Shown: one piece after another, positions 15,364 through 21,905 of the stretch | How the letters are laid out: each line of letters begins with the position of its first letter | How positions within the stretch are numbered: position 1 is the first letter of the stretch | Source of the DNA: CAYJBH01 sp964368815 | Lineage (GTDB): Bacteria; Bacillota; Clostridia; Oscillospirales; Ruminococcaceae | DNA: 22,288 nucleotides | Reading direction: 5' to 3' | NCBI GenBank assembly: GCA_964368815.1 | Contig: CAYJDA010000036.1 | Location: forward strand, 1 to 22,288 | Notes under the pieces: generated by a model | The model's database searches: none | What the model was told of the DNA's origin: nothing | The model's input: only the letters and a program-made list of their open reading frames with translations | Translations under genes and position numbers: made by a program

Positions 15364-16366
15364 TCATATCCTCCTTACCACCCTTAGAAATAACTAATTC
15401 ACCAGCTTCTTCAAGTTTTCTGATGGTTGAAACAATGCGCTGCTGTGATTCCTCAACATCCTTCATACGGATGTTAGTTAGGTATTCAATATCGCCCTGT
15501 ACGGTTTCCTTCATACGGCTGGACATATTTGCAAAGAAGGCTTCCTGAAGTTCCGGTGTTGCAGTTTTAAGAGCAACGGCAATATCCTTTGTGTCAATCT
15601 CTCGTATAAATCTTTGGATAGACATACTATCGATATTAAGAATATCTTCAAATACGAACATCAATTTACGTATTTCATCAGCTAAAACAGGATCTTTCTG
15701 CGTTAATTCATCAAAAATGAATTTCTCTGTTGAACGATCAACAGTATTCATTATGTCGGCTATGTAGTTAATACCACCAACCTCCATAAGGTCTACACTT
15801 TCAATGCTGTCGAACTTCTTCTCCATCATCTGTTCAACAAGATTAATATATTCAGGTGATGCCCTATCTAACCTTGCAATACGCTCAACAACCTCTACCC
15901 TTTTCTCCTTAGGTAGTTCACTTATAATAGCTGAAGCTTGTTCAGGTTTTGCATATGATAGAATAAGCGCTATTGTTTGAGGGTGTTCGCTTTGAACAAT
16001 ATTAAATAATGTTTTGCTATCAGATTTTCTAACAAATTCGAAGGCTTTTCTCTTAAGAGATTTGGTAATACGTTCGATATATGAAAATGCTTGCTGAGAT
16101 CCAAAAGCTTTTTCCAGAATGTCTTTTGCATAACCTAAACCACCCTCAGAAATTACTTTTTGAGTTAAGCATAAGCCATAAAAATCACTTATTATTTCAC
16201 TCATATCATCACTCTTCATTTTTTCGAGCTTTGATATTTCTAAAGACAATATTTCAATATCCTCCTCTCGAAGATGTTTATAAATCTCCGAGGCGGTATC
16301 CGCACCAAGAGCAACCATAACTGCAGCTGCCTTAGATTGAGTTGTCATTGTATCCTTTGAGGGCAT
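15356..16366 (-). CDS. fliG: Flagellar motor switch protein FliG
   Basis: FliG is the C-ring protein that receives torque from MotA. The 336-residue protein has three parts: an N-terminal domain that binds FliF (about 8-100), a middle domain with the EHPQ motif (127-130) for FliM binding, and a C-terminal torque domain (about 190-330) with the MFVFEDI hinge (236-242). In the torque helix, R284, D292 and R300 align with E. coli R281, D289 and R297. The position of D288 is Gly (QGDIEYL), and the usual Gly-Pro before the last Arg is replaced by Thr-Asn. ATG at 16366 follows AAAGGA at nine bases. It starts 27 bases after fliF. Confidence 0.97.
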   Translation of the reverse strand: MPSKDTMTTQSKAAAVMVALGADTASEIYKHLREEDIEILSLEISKLEKMKSDDMSEIISDFYGLCLTQKVISEGGLGYAKDILEKAFGSQQAFSYIERITKSLKRKAFEFVRKSDSKTLFNIVQSEHPQTIALILSYAKPEQASAIISELPKEKRVEVVERIARLDRASPEYINLVEQMMEKKFDSIESVDLMEVGGINYIADIMNTVDRSTEKFIFDELTQKDPVLADEIRKLMFVFEDILNIDSMSIQRFIREIDTKDIAVALKTATPELQEAFFANMSSRMKETVQGDIEYLTNIRMKDVEESQQRIVSTIRKLEEAGELVISKGGKEDMIV

Positions 16367-16393
16367 AATTGTTTTCCTTTAAAACGTATATAT

Positions 16394-17983
16394 TTACTCT
16401 TCCGGGGCTTCCTCGCCATGTAGCCATGTTCTAATAAGTTGAGCAGTAATGTCAGGATTGCTCTTTGCAAACTCCTTAACTTCCTCAATAATAACATTTT
16501 CTTTAGTGTTTTTACTGGCTTCGGTTGCTTCTTTAAGCTGTTGTTTATATGCTTCAACTTCATCATGAGTATTAAATTGAACACCGTCGACAACAAGAAG
16601 CTTGGCTTCTTCTTCCGCAGCAATAGCATCACGTTTTTTCTTAGAAGTAATCAAGATAATAATAACAATAATAATTATTAGCAACAAGACTCCTGCTGAT
16701 ATTGCTAATATTAATGGATTTGCCATAACTGCATCCATACCGGTAAGTACCGGCTCAACTTCTAATGCCTCAAATGCCATTATAGAAATTTGTTCACGAG
16801 AAACATTGCTGGCAGTAGCCGCAGTTTCTATAATCTGCGCTCTAAGTTGATCGGTTAGCTCATTATCTCTAATAGCAATTGAAACTGTGGCGTCCTCAAT
16901 AGTCGCTTCATCTTTTTCTACTTGTTGCTTAACATAGCTAACAAGATATTGATTGTGTCGATTATAATCAACAATGGACATATCTCCATTTTCGTCTGTC
17001 ACATAAATTGGTATATCGGTATTGTTTTCTTCACCCACAACACCACCATCTTGAATGTCACCATCACCAACTGCACTGTATTGCTCATCAACTAAAACAC
17101 CGGTATTATCCTCATTTCCGATGTACTCCATTGATTCGGTAATCATTTTATCATAATCTAATATTACTGTAGCAGAAATTCTAATATCCTCAGGAGCATA
17201 CCCAAGTGTTAGAACATTCATTATTTTATCGGAAATTTTTTGTTCTACTTCGGCTTCAAGACCCATCCTTTTAAGCTCATACTCAATTGAGTTTGCGGCA
17301 TCGTCATCAGAATAAAGCTCAATACCGGTCGAAGAGTCAATAACCTTAACATTTGCGGGAAGTAAATTCGGTATTGCGGAGGAAACCAAATTTTTAATTC
17401 CTGAAACCATTTCACTGGAAACAGAGCCACTGCTGTTAAATGTTAATAAAACACTGGCAGAGCTATTATCACTTTGTTCATCCCAAACATAGTCAGAACT
17501 TTCCGGAACATTTAGGGTTACAATAGCATCAGTTACATTATTAATTTGTTGAAGTGTCCCCTGCATGCGTTCTTGTAGTTGGAAAAGGAGATACTGTTGT
17601 CGTTCAAATTCTGTTGTGGTAAAGCCACTAATACTCGAAAAAACATCATAAGTAAGTGTGGATTTGGGAAATCCCATTACGGCTAATTCGACCAACAAAT
17701 CATCCTTAGATGTTGTTGGAACCATAACCTCACCATCCGAAGTAACCCGTGTGGGTACATTTCTTATGCCAAGTTCATTTAATAATTCATTCGATTCTTC
17801 GGCACTCATTCCCGGATATAAAACAACATAACTACTGGCAACAACATTTAATACAACTGCCAGTACTATAGCTAATATTATAATACCTGCAACAATACCA
17901 ATTACATATTTTTGTTTGTTTTTGGGAATATTGTTCCAGTATGTAATTGAATCTTGATAAATTTTAGTTACACGTTCCTGCAT
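16394..17983 (-). CDS. fliF: Flagellar MS-ring protein FliF
   Basis: FliF forms the membrane MS ring, the first structure of the basal body, and mounts FliG on its cytoplasmic face. The 529-residue protein has a first membrane helix (about 27-50), followed by SSYVVLYPGMSAEESNELLN, the start of the ring-building motifs. RQQYLLFQLQERMQGTLQQI lies in the family's conserved region. The periplasmic part ends at a second helix (about 425-452), and the C-terminal tail (EEVKEFAKSNPDITAQLIRTW) is the FliG-binding peptide. The longest frame starts with TTG at 17986, but ATG at 17983 is six bases from GGAG and is preferred. The leader (17984-18071) contains a long inverted repeat directly before the ribosome binding site. 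Confidence 0.97.
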   Translation of the reverse strand: MQERVTKIYQDSITYWNNIPKNKQKYVIGIVAGIIILAIVLAVVLNVVASSYVVLYPGMSAEESNELLNELGIRNVPTRVTSDGEVMVPTTSKDDLLVELAVMGFPKSTLTYDVFSSISGFTTTEFERQQYLLFQLQERMQGTLQQINNVTDAIVTLNVPESSDYVWDEQSDNSSASVLLTFNSSGSVSSEMVSGIKNLVSSAIPNLLPANVKVIDSSTGIELYSDDDAANSIEYELKRMGLEAEVEQKISDKIMNVLTLGYAPEDIRISATVILDYDKMITESMEYIGNEDNTGVLVDEQYSAVGDGDIQDGGVVGEENNTDIPIYVTDENGDMSIVDYNRHNQYLVSYVKQQVEKDEATIEDATVSIAIRDNELTDQLRAQIIETAATASNVSREQISIMAFEALEVEPVLTGMDAVMANPLILAISAGVLLLIIIIVIIILITSKKKRDAIAAEEEAKLLVVDGVQFNTHDEVEAYKQQLKEATEASKNTKENVIIEEVKEFAKSNPDITAQLIRTWLHGEEAPEE

Positions 17984-17994
17984 CAAAATCTCCG

Positions 17995-18073
17995 AGTTAG
18001 GGTTTTCTCTGTAATTACACTATAGTCAAATTAATGTAGCAACACCATTCTGTCCACTCTTAAAAACCCAACT
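17995..18073 (-). repeat. Nested inverted repeats forming a structured fliF leader
   Basis: AGTTGGGTTTT (18073-18063) pairs with AAAACCCTAACT (18006-17995) as an 11-pair stem with one bulged A. Inside it, TACATTA (18038-18032) and TAGTGTA (18022-18016) form a 7-pair hairpin with one G-U pair. The outer stem starts at the fliE stop codon and ends on the base before the fliF ribosome binding site (CGGAG, 17994-17990). There is no T-run, so it is not a terminator. It could tune fliF translation or mark an mRNA processing point. Confidence 0.5.
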
Positions 18074-18389
18074 AAATTTGCATCCTTATAATTTCATTAT
18101 ATGCAGCTAACGCTCTTGATGTCATCTGAACTGTTAGCTCAATAGCAGCAGCTGAACGCTCTGAGTTAATGGTAACTGTGTGGAGATCATCTACATTACC
18201 GAAAGCGAGATCAACTGCATCCTGCTGAGATATAGCCTGAGCTTCCTGCTGCTGTTCAATAATACTTTTAAAAACATCTGCAAAAGGAACACTACTCTCG
18301 TTGGTATCTGCTTGTTGTGTTGATGCAACTCCAGAAATCGATTCAATAGATGGCATCTGAGAAATCGGCACTATAAACATATCAGACAT
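18072..18389 (-). CDS. fliE: Flagellar hook-basal body protein FliE
   Basis: FliE is the small adaptor between the MS ring and the proximal rod and one of the first exported substrates. The 105-residue protein is mainly helical. Its C-terminus (VQMTSRALAAYNEIIRMQI) is the conserved FliE signature, ending in the usual R-M-Q-I. The region VPFADVFKSIIEQQQEAQ and the following Gln/Asp-rich helix also fit. There is no signal peptide, as expected for a type III substrate. ATG at 18389 follows AAAGGAG at about eight bases. It lies 19 bases after flgC, and the fliE-fliF gap holds a structured leader. Confidence 0.95.
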   Translation of the reverse strand: MSDMFIVPISQMPSIESISGVASTQQADTNESSVPFADVFKSIIEQQQEAQAISQQDAVDLAFGNVDDLHTVTINSERSAAAIELTVQMTSRALAAYNEIIRMQI

Positions 18390-18408
18390 TTTTCGTCTCC
18401 TTTAACTT

Positions 18409-18852
18409 TTATTTTCCTATTTCAAGACCAAGCATGGTCATAGCCTTTACAACATTTAATGCGGAAATATTAGCCTCATACGCGCGGGTAGCCGCCATTA
18501 AATCAAGCTGTTCTTCCGTCATGTTAACATTCGGCATTAACACATATCCGGCTTCATCGGCATCAGGATGATCTGGGTCATATACCGGCACAAAATCATT
18601 TTCATTTTCAACTATTTCGGTAACCCTAACACCACCGGGGCTGGATGTTTGTATTCCGGTAGTTTTCAAACCCAAAACCTCATCAAAACTCATACCAATC
18701 GACTCAAAAACAACCTGTTGTCGTTGATATGGCCCACCATCTTCAGTTCTGGTAACATTTGCATTAGAAATATTTTGAGTAATAATATCCATGCGAAGGC
18801 GTTCTGCCGTTAATGCAGAACCGGCAATATTTAATGAAGATAAAAAAGACAT
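18409..18852 (-). CDS. flgC: Flagellar basal-body rod protein FlgC
   Basis: FlgC is a proximal rod protein exported by the flagellar apparatus. The 147-residue protein starts with the rod signature (LNIAGSALTAERLRMDIITQ, then NISNANVTRT, residues 7-36), followed by GGPYQRQQVVFES. It ends with the paired C-terminal helix (LMAATRAYEANISALNVVKA, then MTMLGL). The N-Met segment PNVNMTEEQLDLM is typical of FlgC and separates it from FlgB. ATG at 18852 follows TAGGAG. It is eight bases after flgB, so translation is likely coupled. Confidence 0.96.
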   Translation of the reverse strand: MSFLSSLNIAGSALTAERLRMDIITQNISNANVTRTEDGGPYQRQQVVFESIGMSFDEVLGLKTTGIQTSSPGGVRVTEIVENENDFVPVYDPDHPDADEAGYVLMPNVNMTEEQLDLMAATRAYEANISALNVVKAMTMLGLEIGK

Positions 18853-18860
18853 AGTAACTC

Positions 18861-19232
18861 CTATCTACCGAGCTGGTTTATAACATATCTCATATTAGTA
18901 AAGTCACCGGTAATTTTTCTGGAAAGATAACTGTATTGAGCATAGGTTTTCCACAGTTCTAACTGTTCCTGTTCCATGTCAACATTATTACCGTCAACCC
19001 TTATTGTATCGTTTTCTCGCTCACTAATATTGACCGTTGCAGTAATAATGCTATCATCCGAATCACTTCCGGCAATGCTTTCAAGGGTTTGTTCAAAATC
19101 TAAGGTTTTTGCTTTATACCCCGGAGTTTCATAGTTAGCAATGTTGTCTGAAATTAGCTGTTGTTTTGTCCACATGGCATCAAGAGCAGCAGCTGTGATT
19201 TTATGGCTTGCACTATTAAATAAAACCGCCAT
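18861..19232 (-). CDS. flgB: Flagellar basal-body rod protein FlgB
   Basis: FlgB is a proximal rod protein, the first gene of the flagellar operon here. The 123-residue protein has the rod motif ISDNIANYETPGYKAKTLDF (28-47) and a C-terminal helix that ends in NMRYVINQLGR. VDMEQEQLELWKTYAQYSYL is the conserved FlgB segment. It has no signal peptide, consistent with type III export. ATG at 19232 follows AAAGGA at eight to ten bases. Upstream lies a 235-base AT-rich region with a strong sigma-A-type promoter (19296-19324), so this is where the long operon transcript should begin. Confidence 0.96.
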   Translation of the reverse strand: MAVLFNSASHKITAAALDAMWTKQQLISDNIANYETPGYKAKTLDFEQTLESIAGSDSDDSIITATVNISERENDTIRVDGNNVDMEQEQLELWKTYAQYSYLSRKITGDFTNMRYVINQLGR

Positions 19233-19268
19233 TATTAGTCGTCCTTTCTACAAAAATACATAGAATAA

Positions 19269-19282
19269 CATATTTGAATATG
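19269..19282. promoter_or_regulatory. Inverted repeat just downstream of the flgB promoter
   Basis: CATATT and AATATG are separated by two bases, giving a 14-base dyad. It lies about 7 to 20 bases past the likely transcript start of the flagellar operon. The spot suits a repressor operator or a small 5' hairpin. It is AT-rich, so chance is possible. Confidence 0.35.
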
Positions 19283-19295
19283 CATCTACAATAAA

Positions 19296-19324
19296 ATTAT
19301 AACAAAATAAATATTAAAAAGCAA
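19296..19324 (-). promoter_or_regulatory. Sigma-A-type promoter of the flagellar operon
   Basis: TTGCTT (19324-19319) and a perfect TATAAT (19301-19296) are 17 bases apart, with TG one base before the -10 box (extended -10). Transcription would start near 19289, leaving a leader of about 57 bases before flgB. No sigma-D (TAAA/GCCGATAT) motif is seen here, so the early operon is probably under the housekeeping factor. Confidence 0.72.
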
Positions 19325-19379
19325 GTAATATATAACCGAAATAAAAAAAAAGTAACAAATTTTAGTAATAAAAGTAATA
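19324..19379. repeat. Four spaced AGTAATA-type heptamers upstream of the flagellar promoter
   Basis: On the plus strand AGTAATA occurs at 19324-19330, 19364-19370 and 19373-19379, and AGTAACA at 19351-19357. They start at the -35 box and run upstream of it. Such spaced copies can be binding sites for an activator, but the region is very AT-rich and low in complexity, so the meaning is unsure. Confidence 0.35.
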
Positions 19380-19448
19380 ATAATGCACATTTTTTATTTA
19401 TATTTAATAAAAACATAAAAAATACTAATAAATTAATCTTATATTGCA

Positions 19449-19464
19449 ATTTCCAACTGGAAAT
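19449..19464 (-). terminator. Terminator-like hairpin after the vanY-like gene
   Basis: Three bases after the carboxypeptidase stop codon, ATTTCC and GGAAAT form a 6-pair stem with a four-base loop. There is no T-run directly after it, so termination would be partial at best. Read-through into the flagellar operon remains possible. Confidence 0.35.
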
Positions 19465-19467
19465 GAG

Positions 19468-20334
19468 CTATCCTAACAAATACTCCTCTAAGCAGACACC
19501 TCTTTCCATTATTTCATGGGAATGATTTGTACCAACAAAACGATAGTGCCATGGTTCATAACTGTATCCTGTAACAGCAACTTTATCTTTTGGATATCTT
19601 AAAATGAAACCAAAAGTTGCACAATTTTCAACTAACCATTCAAATTCCTTAGTATCTTCAAAACTTTGAGAAAGGCTGTTAAGATCAACAGCAAGACCTA
19701 AAGAATGTTCGCTATTTAAAGGAGGTGCAATAAACATTTCGGTTAACTCTTTTGCTTCCTCTTCAGTTTTACCTTCGTTAATATACTGTTCAACTCGATT
19801 GTTATAATTATTTGTTTGGCGCTCAATAGTTCTGTATGCCGATACTATGTAAAGATTAATCCCTTCATCAGCCGCTACGTTGATCATATCACGTAACGCT
19901 TGAGCACCATCGGTGCTAAAACTATAATCAAAAACTGTCTCAAGTTGAGGTTCAAAGTCTTCCGGTATAGGATTTTGTTTATTTACCAAAAGTGGAACAC
20001 CATCCCCCGGATAGGTTAAATCAACAGATTCGACTTCACTACTAACAGGAAGCGAACTATCCGTTGAATTAGAATCTATACTACTGTCAATTTCAGAAAT
20101 AATGTCGTCCTCCTTACTATCATCCTCATTTACACTGTATGCCATAGAAGTTGTGGGAGCGCTATCCTCATTTACCTGTGCGAAGGTAGGTTGAGCAAAT
20201 GTAAACTCAATTAATCTAATTATACCAAACAGTGCCAATAATAAAATTCCGGAAGAAAATGCTATAAAAATAAATCGATTTCTTAAAATCTGTTTTTTTG
20301 TATATTTGTTTTTACGATAATGTTTATTAGCCAT
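19468..20334 (-). CDS. VanY-like D-alanyl-D-alanine carboxypeptidase (peptidase M15B)
   Basis: This is a zinc D,D-carboxypeptidase that trims the terminal D-Ala from peptidoglycan stem peptides outside the membrane. The 288-residue protein has a basic N-terminus, one membrane anchor (about 20-47), a low-complexity Ser/Asp/Glu linker (about 55-105) and an M15B catalytic domain (about 110-288). The zinc and catalytic residues are visible: SEHSLGLAVDL with H210 and D217, and YEPWHYRFVG with E260 and H263. SAYRT near 165 is also typical. There is no vanA/vanH/vanX gene around it, so a vancomycin-resistance role is not suggested; general wall maturation is more likely. ATG at 20334 has a weak ribosome binding site. 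It has its own promoter (20370-20398) and lies between the rplQ terminator and the flagellar promoter. Confidence 0.9.
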   Translation of the reverse strand: MANKHYRKNKYTKKQILRNRFIFIAFSSGILLLALFGIIRLIEFTFAQPTFAQVNEDSAPTTSMAYSVNEDDSKEDDIISEIDSSIDSNSTDSSLPVSSEVESVDLTYPGDGVPLLVNKQNPIPEDFEPQLETVFDYSFSTDGAQALRDMINVAADEGINLYIVSAYRTIERQTNNYNNRVEQYINEGKTEEEAKELTEMFIAPPLNSEHSLGLAVDLNSLSQSFEDTKEFEWLVENCATFGFILRYPKDKVAVTGYSYEPWHYRFVGTNHSHEIMERGVCLEEYLLG

Positions 20335-20369
20335 GTAAATAACTTTCTATATAATAGTAATTATTAAAT

Positions 20370-20398
20370 ATTATAGCATAATGGCATTTATTATGCAA
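20370..20398 (-). promoter_or_regulatory. Sigma-A-type promoter of the vanY-like gene
   Basis: TTGCAT (20398-20393) and TATAAT (20375-20370) are 17 bases apart, with TG before the -10 box. The -35 box begins two bases after the rplQ terminator region. The layout (TTGC-T, 17 bases, TGn, TATAAT) is nearly the same as that of the flagellar promoter. Confidence 0.68.
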
Positions 20399-20400
20399 AT

Positions 20401-20441
20401 AAAAATAAACACCTGCAAAAAATTTTAAGCAGGTGTTTATT
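20401..20441 (-). terminator. Intrinsic terminator of the rpsD-rpoA-rplQ operon
   Basis: AATAAACACCTGC (20441-20429 on the minus strand) pairs perfectly with GCAGGTGTTTATT (20416-20404): 13 pairs, loop of 12 bases, followed by TTTATTT. It starts ten bases after the rplQ stop. It ends the ribosomal/RNA polymerase operon and separates it from the vanY-like gene. Confidence 0.9.
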
Positions 20442-20450
20442 AAATAAACG

Positions 20451-20792
20451 TTACACTAATTCTAAAATTACCATCTCGGCAGCATCACCTTTACGTGGAC
20501 CGATTTTAATTATTCTTGTATATCCACCGTTACGGTCAGCATACTGAGGTGCAATAATATCAAAAAGTTTTTTACTAACGTCCTCTTTTGTTATAAAGCT
20601 CATAACCTGACGTTTAGAGTGCAGATCGCCAGCTTTACCTAAAGTTATCATCTTTTCGGCATCACGACGAACTTCCTTAGCTCTTGTAACTGTGGTCTCA
20701 ATCTGGCCCTTCTCAAACAAGAAGGTAACCATTGAGCGCATCATAGCACGCTTATGTTCGCTTGTTCTGCCTAATTTTCTTGTTCCCGGCAT
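20451..20792 (-). CDS. rplQ: 50S ribosomal protein L17
   Basis: L17 is a protein of the large ribosomal subunit. The 113-residue product matches the bacterial family throughout: MPGTRKLGRTSEHKRAMMRS at the N-terminus, then IETTVTRAKEVRRDAEKMIT, and the C-terminal GGYTRIIKIGPRKGDAAEM. Length is normal. ATG at 20792 follows AAGGAG at about ten bases. It lies 19 bases after rpoA, the usual order, and is followed by a strong terminator. In many Firmicutes the next genes are transporter (ecfA) and truA-type genes; here the flagellar region follows instead. Confidence 0.98.
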   Translation of the reverse strand: MPGTRKLGRTSEHKRAMMRSMVTFLFEKGQIETTVTRAKEVRRDAEKMITLGKAGDLHSKRQVMSFITKEDVSKKLFDIIAPQYADRNGGYTRIIKIGPRKGDAAEMVILELV

Positions 20793-20811
20793 GATTTTAT
20801 CTCTCCTTATA

Positions 20812-21849
20812 TTACTCGTCGTCCTTGGTCAGGGTGAACCCTAACGACTCTAATTTTGCAATAACCTCTTCTAAGCTCTTTCTGCCAAGGTTACGAACCT
20901 TCATCATTTCATCCTCGGATTTATTGATAAGATCCTCAACGGTATTTATACCGGCCCTCTTTAGGCAGTTAAAACTGCGAACCGAAAGGTCAAGTTCTTC
21001 AATGGTCATTTCAAGGATTTTTTCCTTACCGCCATCTTCTTTCTCAACCATAATCTCAACATTCATCGCTTCTTCAGATAGCGCAACAAACTGATTGAGT
21101 AATTCACACATTGTTTTTGCAGCTAAGCTAACAGCCATTGTTGCATCGATTGTGCCATCGGTTTCAAGCTCAAATGTTAATTTGTCATAGTCGGTAATAT
21201 GTTCTACACGGGTGTTTTCAACATTATAATTAACTCGTAAAACAGGTGTATAAATACTATCAACAGGAATAGCAGTTAATCCGGCTTGCTCAGCAGATTT
21301 CTTGTTTCTTTCTGCCGGAACATATCCTCTTCCCCTTCCAAAAGTAAGCTGCATTTCCAAAACTCCGCCTTCAGCTATACTTGCAATATGGTATTCGGGA
21401 TTTAATATTTCAATTTCCGGATCAGCCGGGCGAGCACTGTTTTCGAGGTCAAGACCTAACATGCCTGCTTTTAGTTCCATAGGACCTACCGCCTTAACAT
21501 GAACTGTTTTTGGGCATTCACATTCCGGTACTAATTTTGCAGCAATACCTTTAAGATTTAAAACAAGCTCTGTAACATCTTCCTTAACACCCTCAACGGT
21601 AGAAAATTCATGAAGTACACCGTCTATACGAACAGCAGTAACCGCAACACCGGGTAACGAAGATAATAAAATTCTTCTAATACTGTTTCCAAGTGTGTTA
21701 CCAAAACCACGCTCAAGAGGTTCTACTACAAATTTACCTATTCTTCCATCCGGTGACATTTCTACCAGCTCGATAACCGGTTGAATCATATTGATGTTGT
21801 ATTGACTGTTTTCCATTTCTTCCTTTAGCTTGGGTCTTTCCATTTCCAT
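20812..21849 (-). CDS. rpoA: DNA-directed RNA polymerase subunit alpha
   Basis: The alpha subunit starts RNA polymerase assembly and contacts activators and UP elements through its C-terminal domain. The 345-residue protein has the dimerising N-terminal domain (about 20-245, with EPLERGFGNTLGNSIRRILL and GRGRGYVPAERNK). A linker leads to the alpha-CTD (about 275-343), where SVRSFNCLKRAGINTVEDLI and RNLGRKSLEEVIAKLESLG hold the DNA-binding determinants. The longest frame opens with TTG at 21855, but ATG at 21849 is seven bases from AAGGAGGG and is preferred. It has an extra charged N-terminal stretch before the conserved IxxxxP core. It lies between rpsD and rplQ, as usual. Confidence 0.98.
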   Translation of the reverse strand: MEMERPKLKEEMENSQYNINMIQPVIELVEMSPDGRIGKFVVEPLERGFGNTLGNSIRRILLSSLPGVAVTAVRIDGVLHEFSTVEGVKEDVTELVLNLKGIAAKLVPECECPKTVHVKAVGPMELKAGMLGLDLENSARPADPEIEILNPEYHIASIAEGGVLEMQLTFGRGRGYVPAERNKKSAEQAGLTAIPVDSIYTPVLRVNYNVENTRVEHITDYDKLTFELETDGTIDATMAVSLAAKTMCELLNQFVALSEEAMNVEIMVEKEDGGKEKILEMTIEELDLSVRSFNCLKRAGINTVEDLINKSEDEMMKVRNLGRKSLEEVIAKLESLGFTLTKDDE

Positions 21850-21905
21850 CTTCAAACCCTCCTTATTATCATAATAACATACATTCTATTGCGCTGAAAG
21901 ATATT

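Noticed and set aside
16345..16632. A 95-codon frame on the minus strand across the end of fliF and the start of fliG
   Set aside because: It is in another frame of two secure genes, and the translation is Leu/Lys-rich with no domain.
19235..19285. A 16-codon frame in the flgB leader, ending two bases before the flgB ATG
   Set aside because: It has no Shine-Dalgarno and overlaps the real flgB ribosome binding site; its peptide has no recognisable feature. In AT-rich DNA such short frames are common.
19233..19467. A c-di-GMP riboswitch or sigma-D promoter upstream of flgB
   Set aside because: No GC-rich conserved core of a GEMM riboswitch and no GCCGATAT-type -10 box could be found; the region is too AT-rich for either.
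19468..20334. A vancomycin-resistance role for the VanY-like gene
   Set aside because: No vanH, vanA/B, vanX or VanRS-type genes are near it, and M15B carboxypeptidases are common wall-maturation enzymes in Clostridia.
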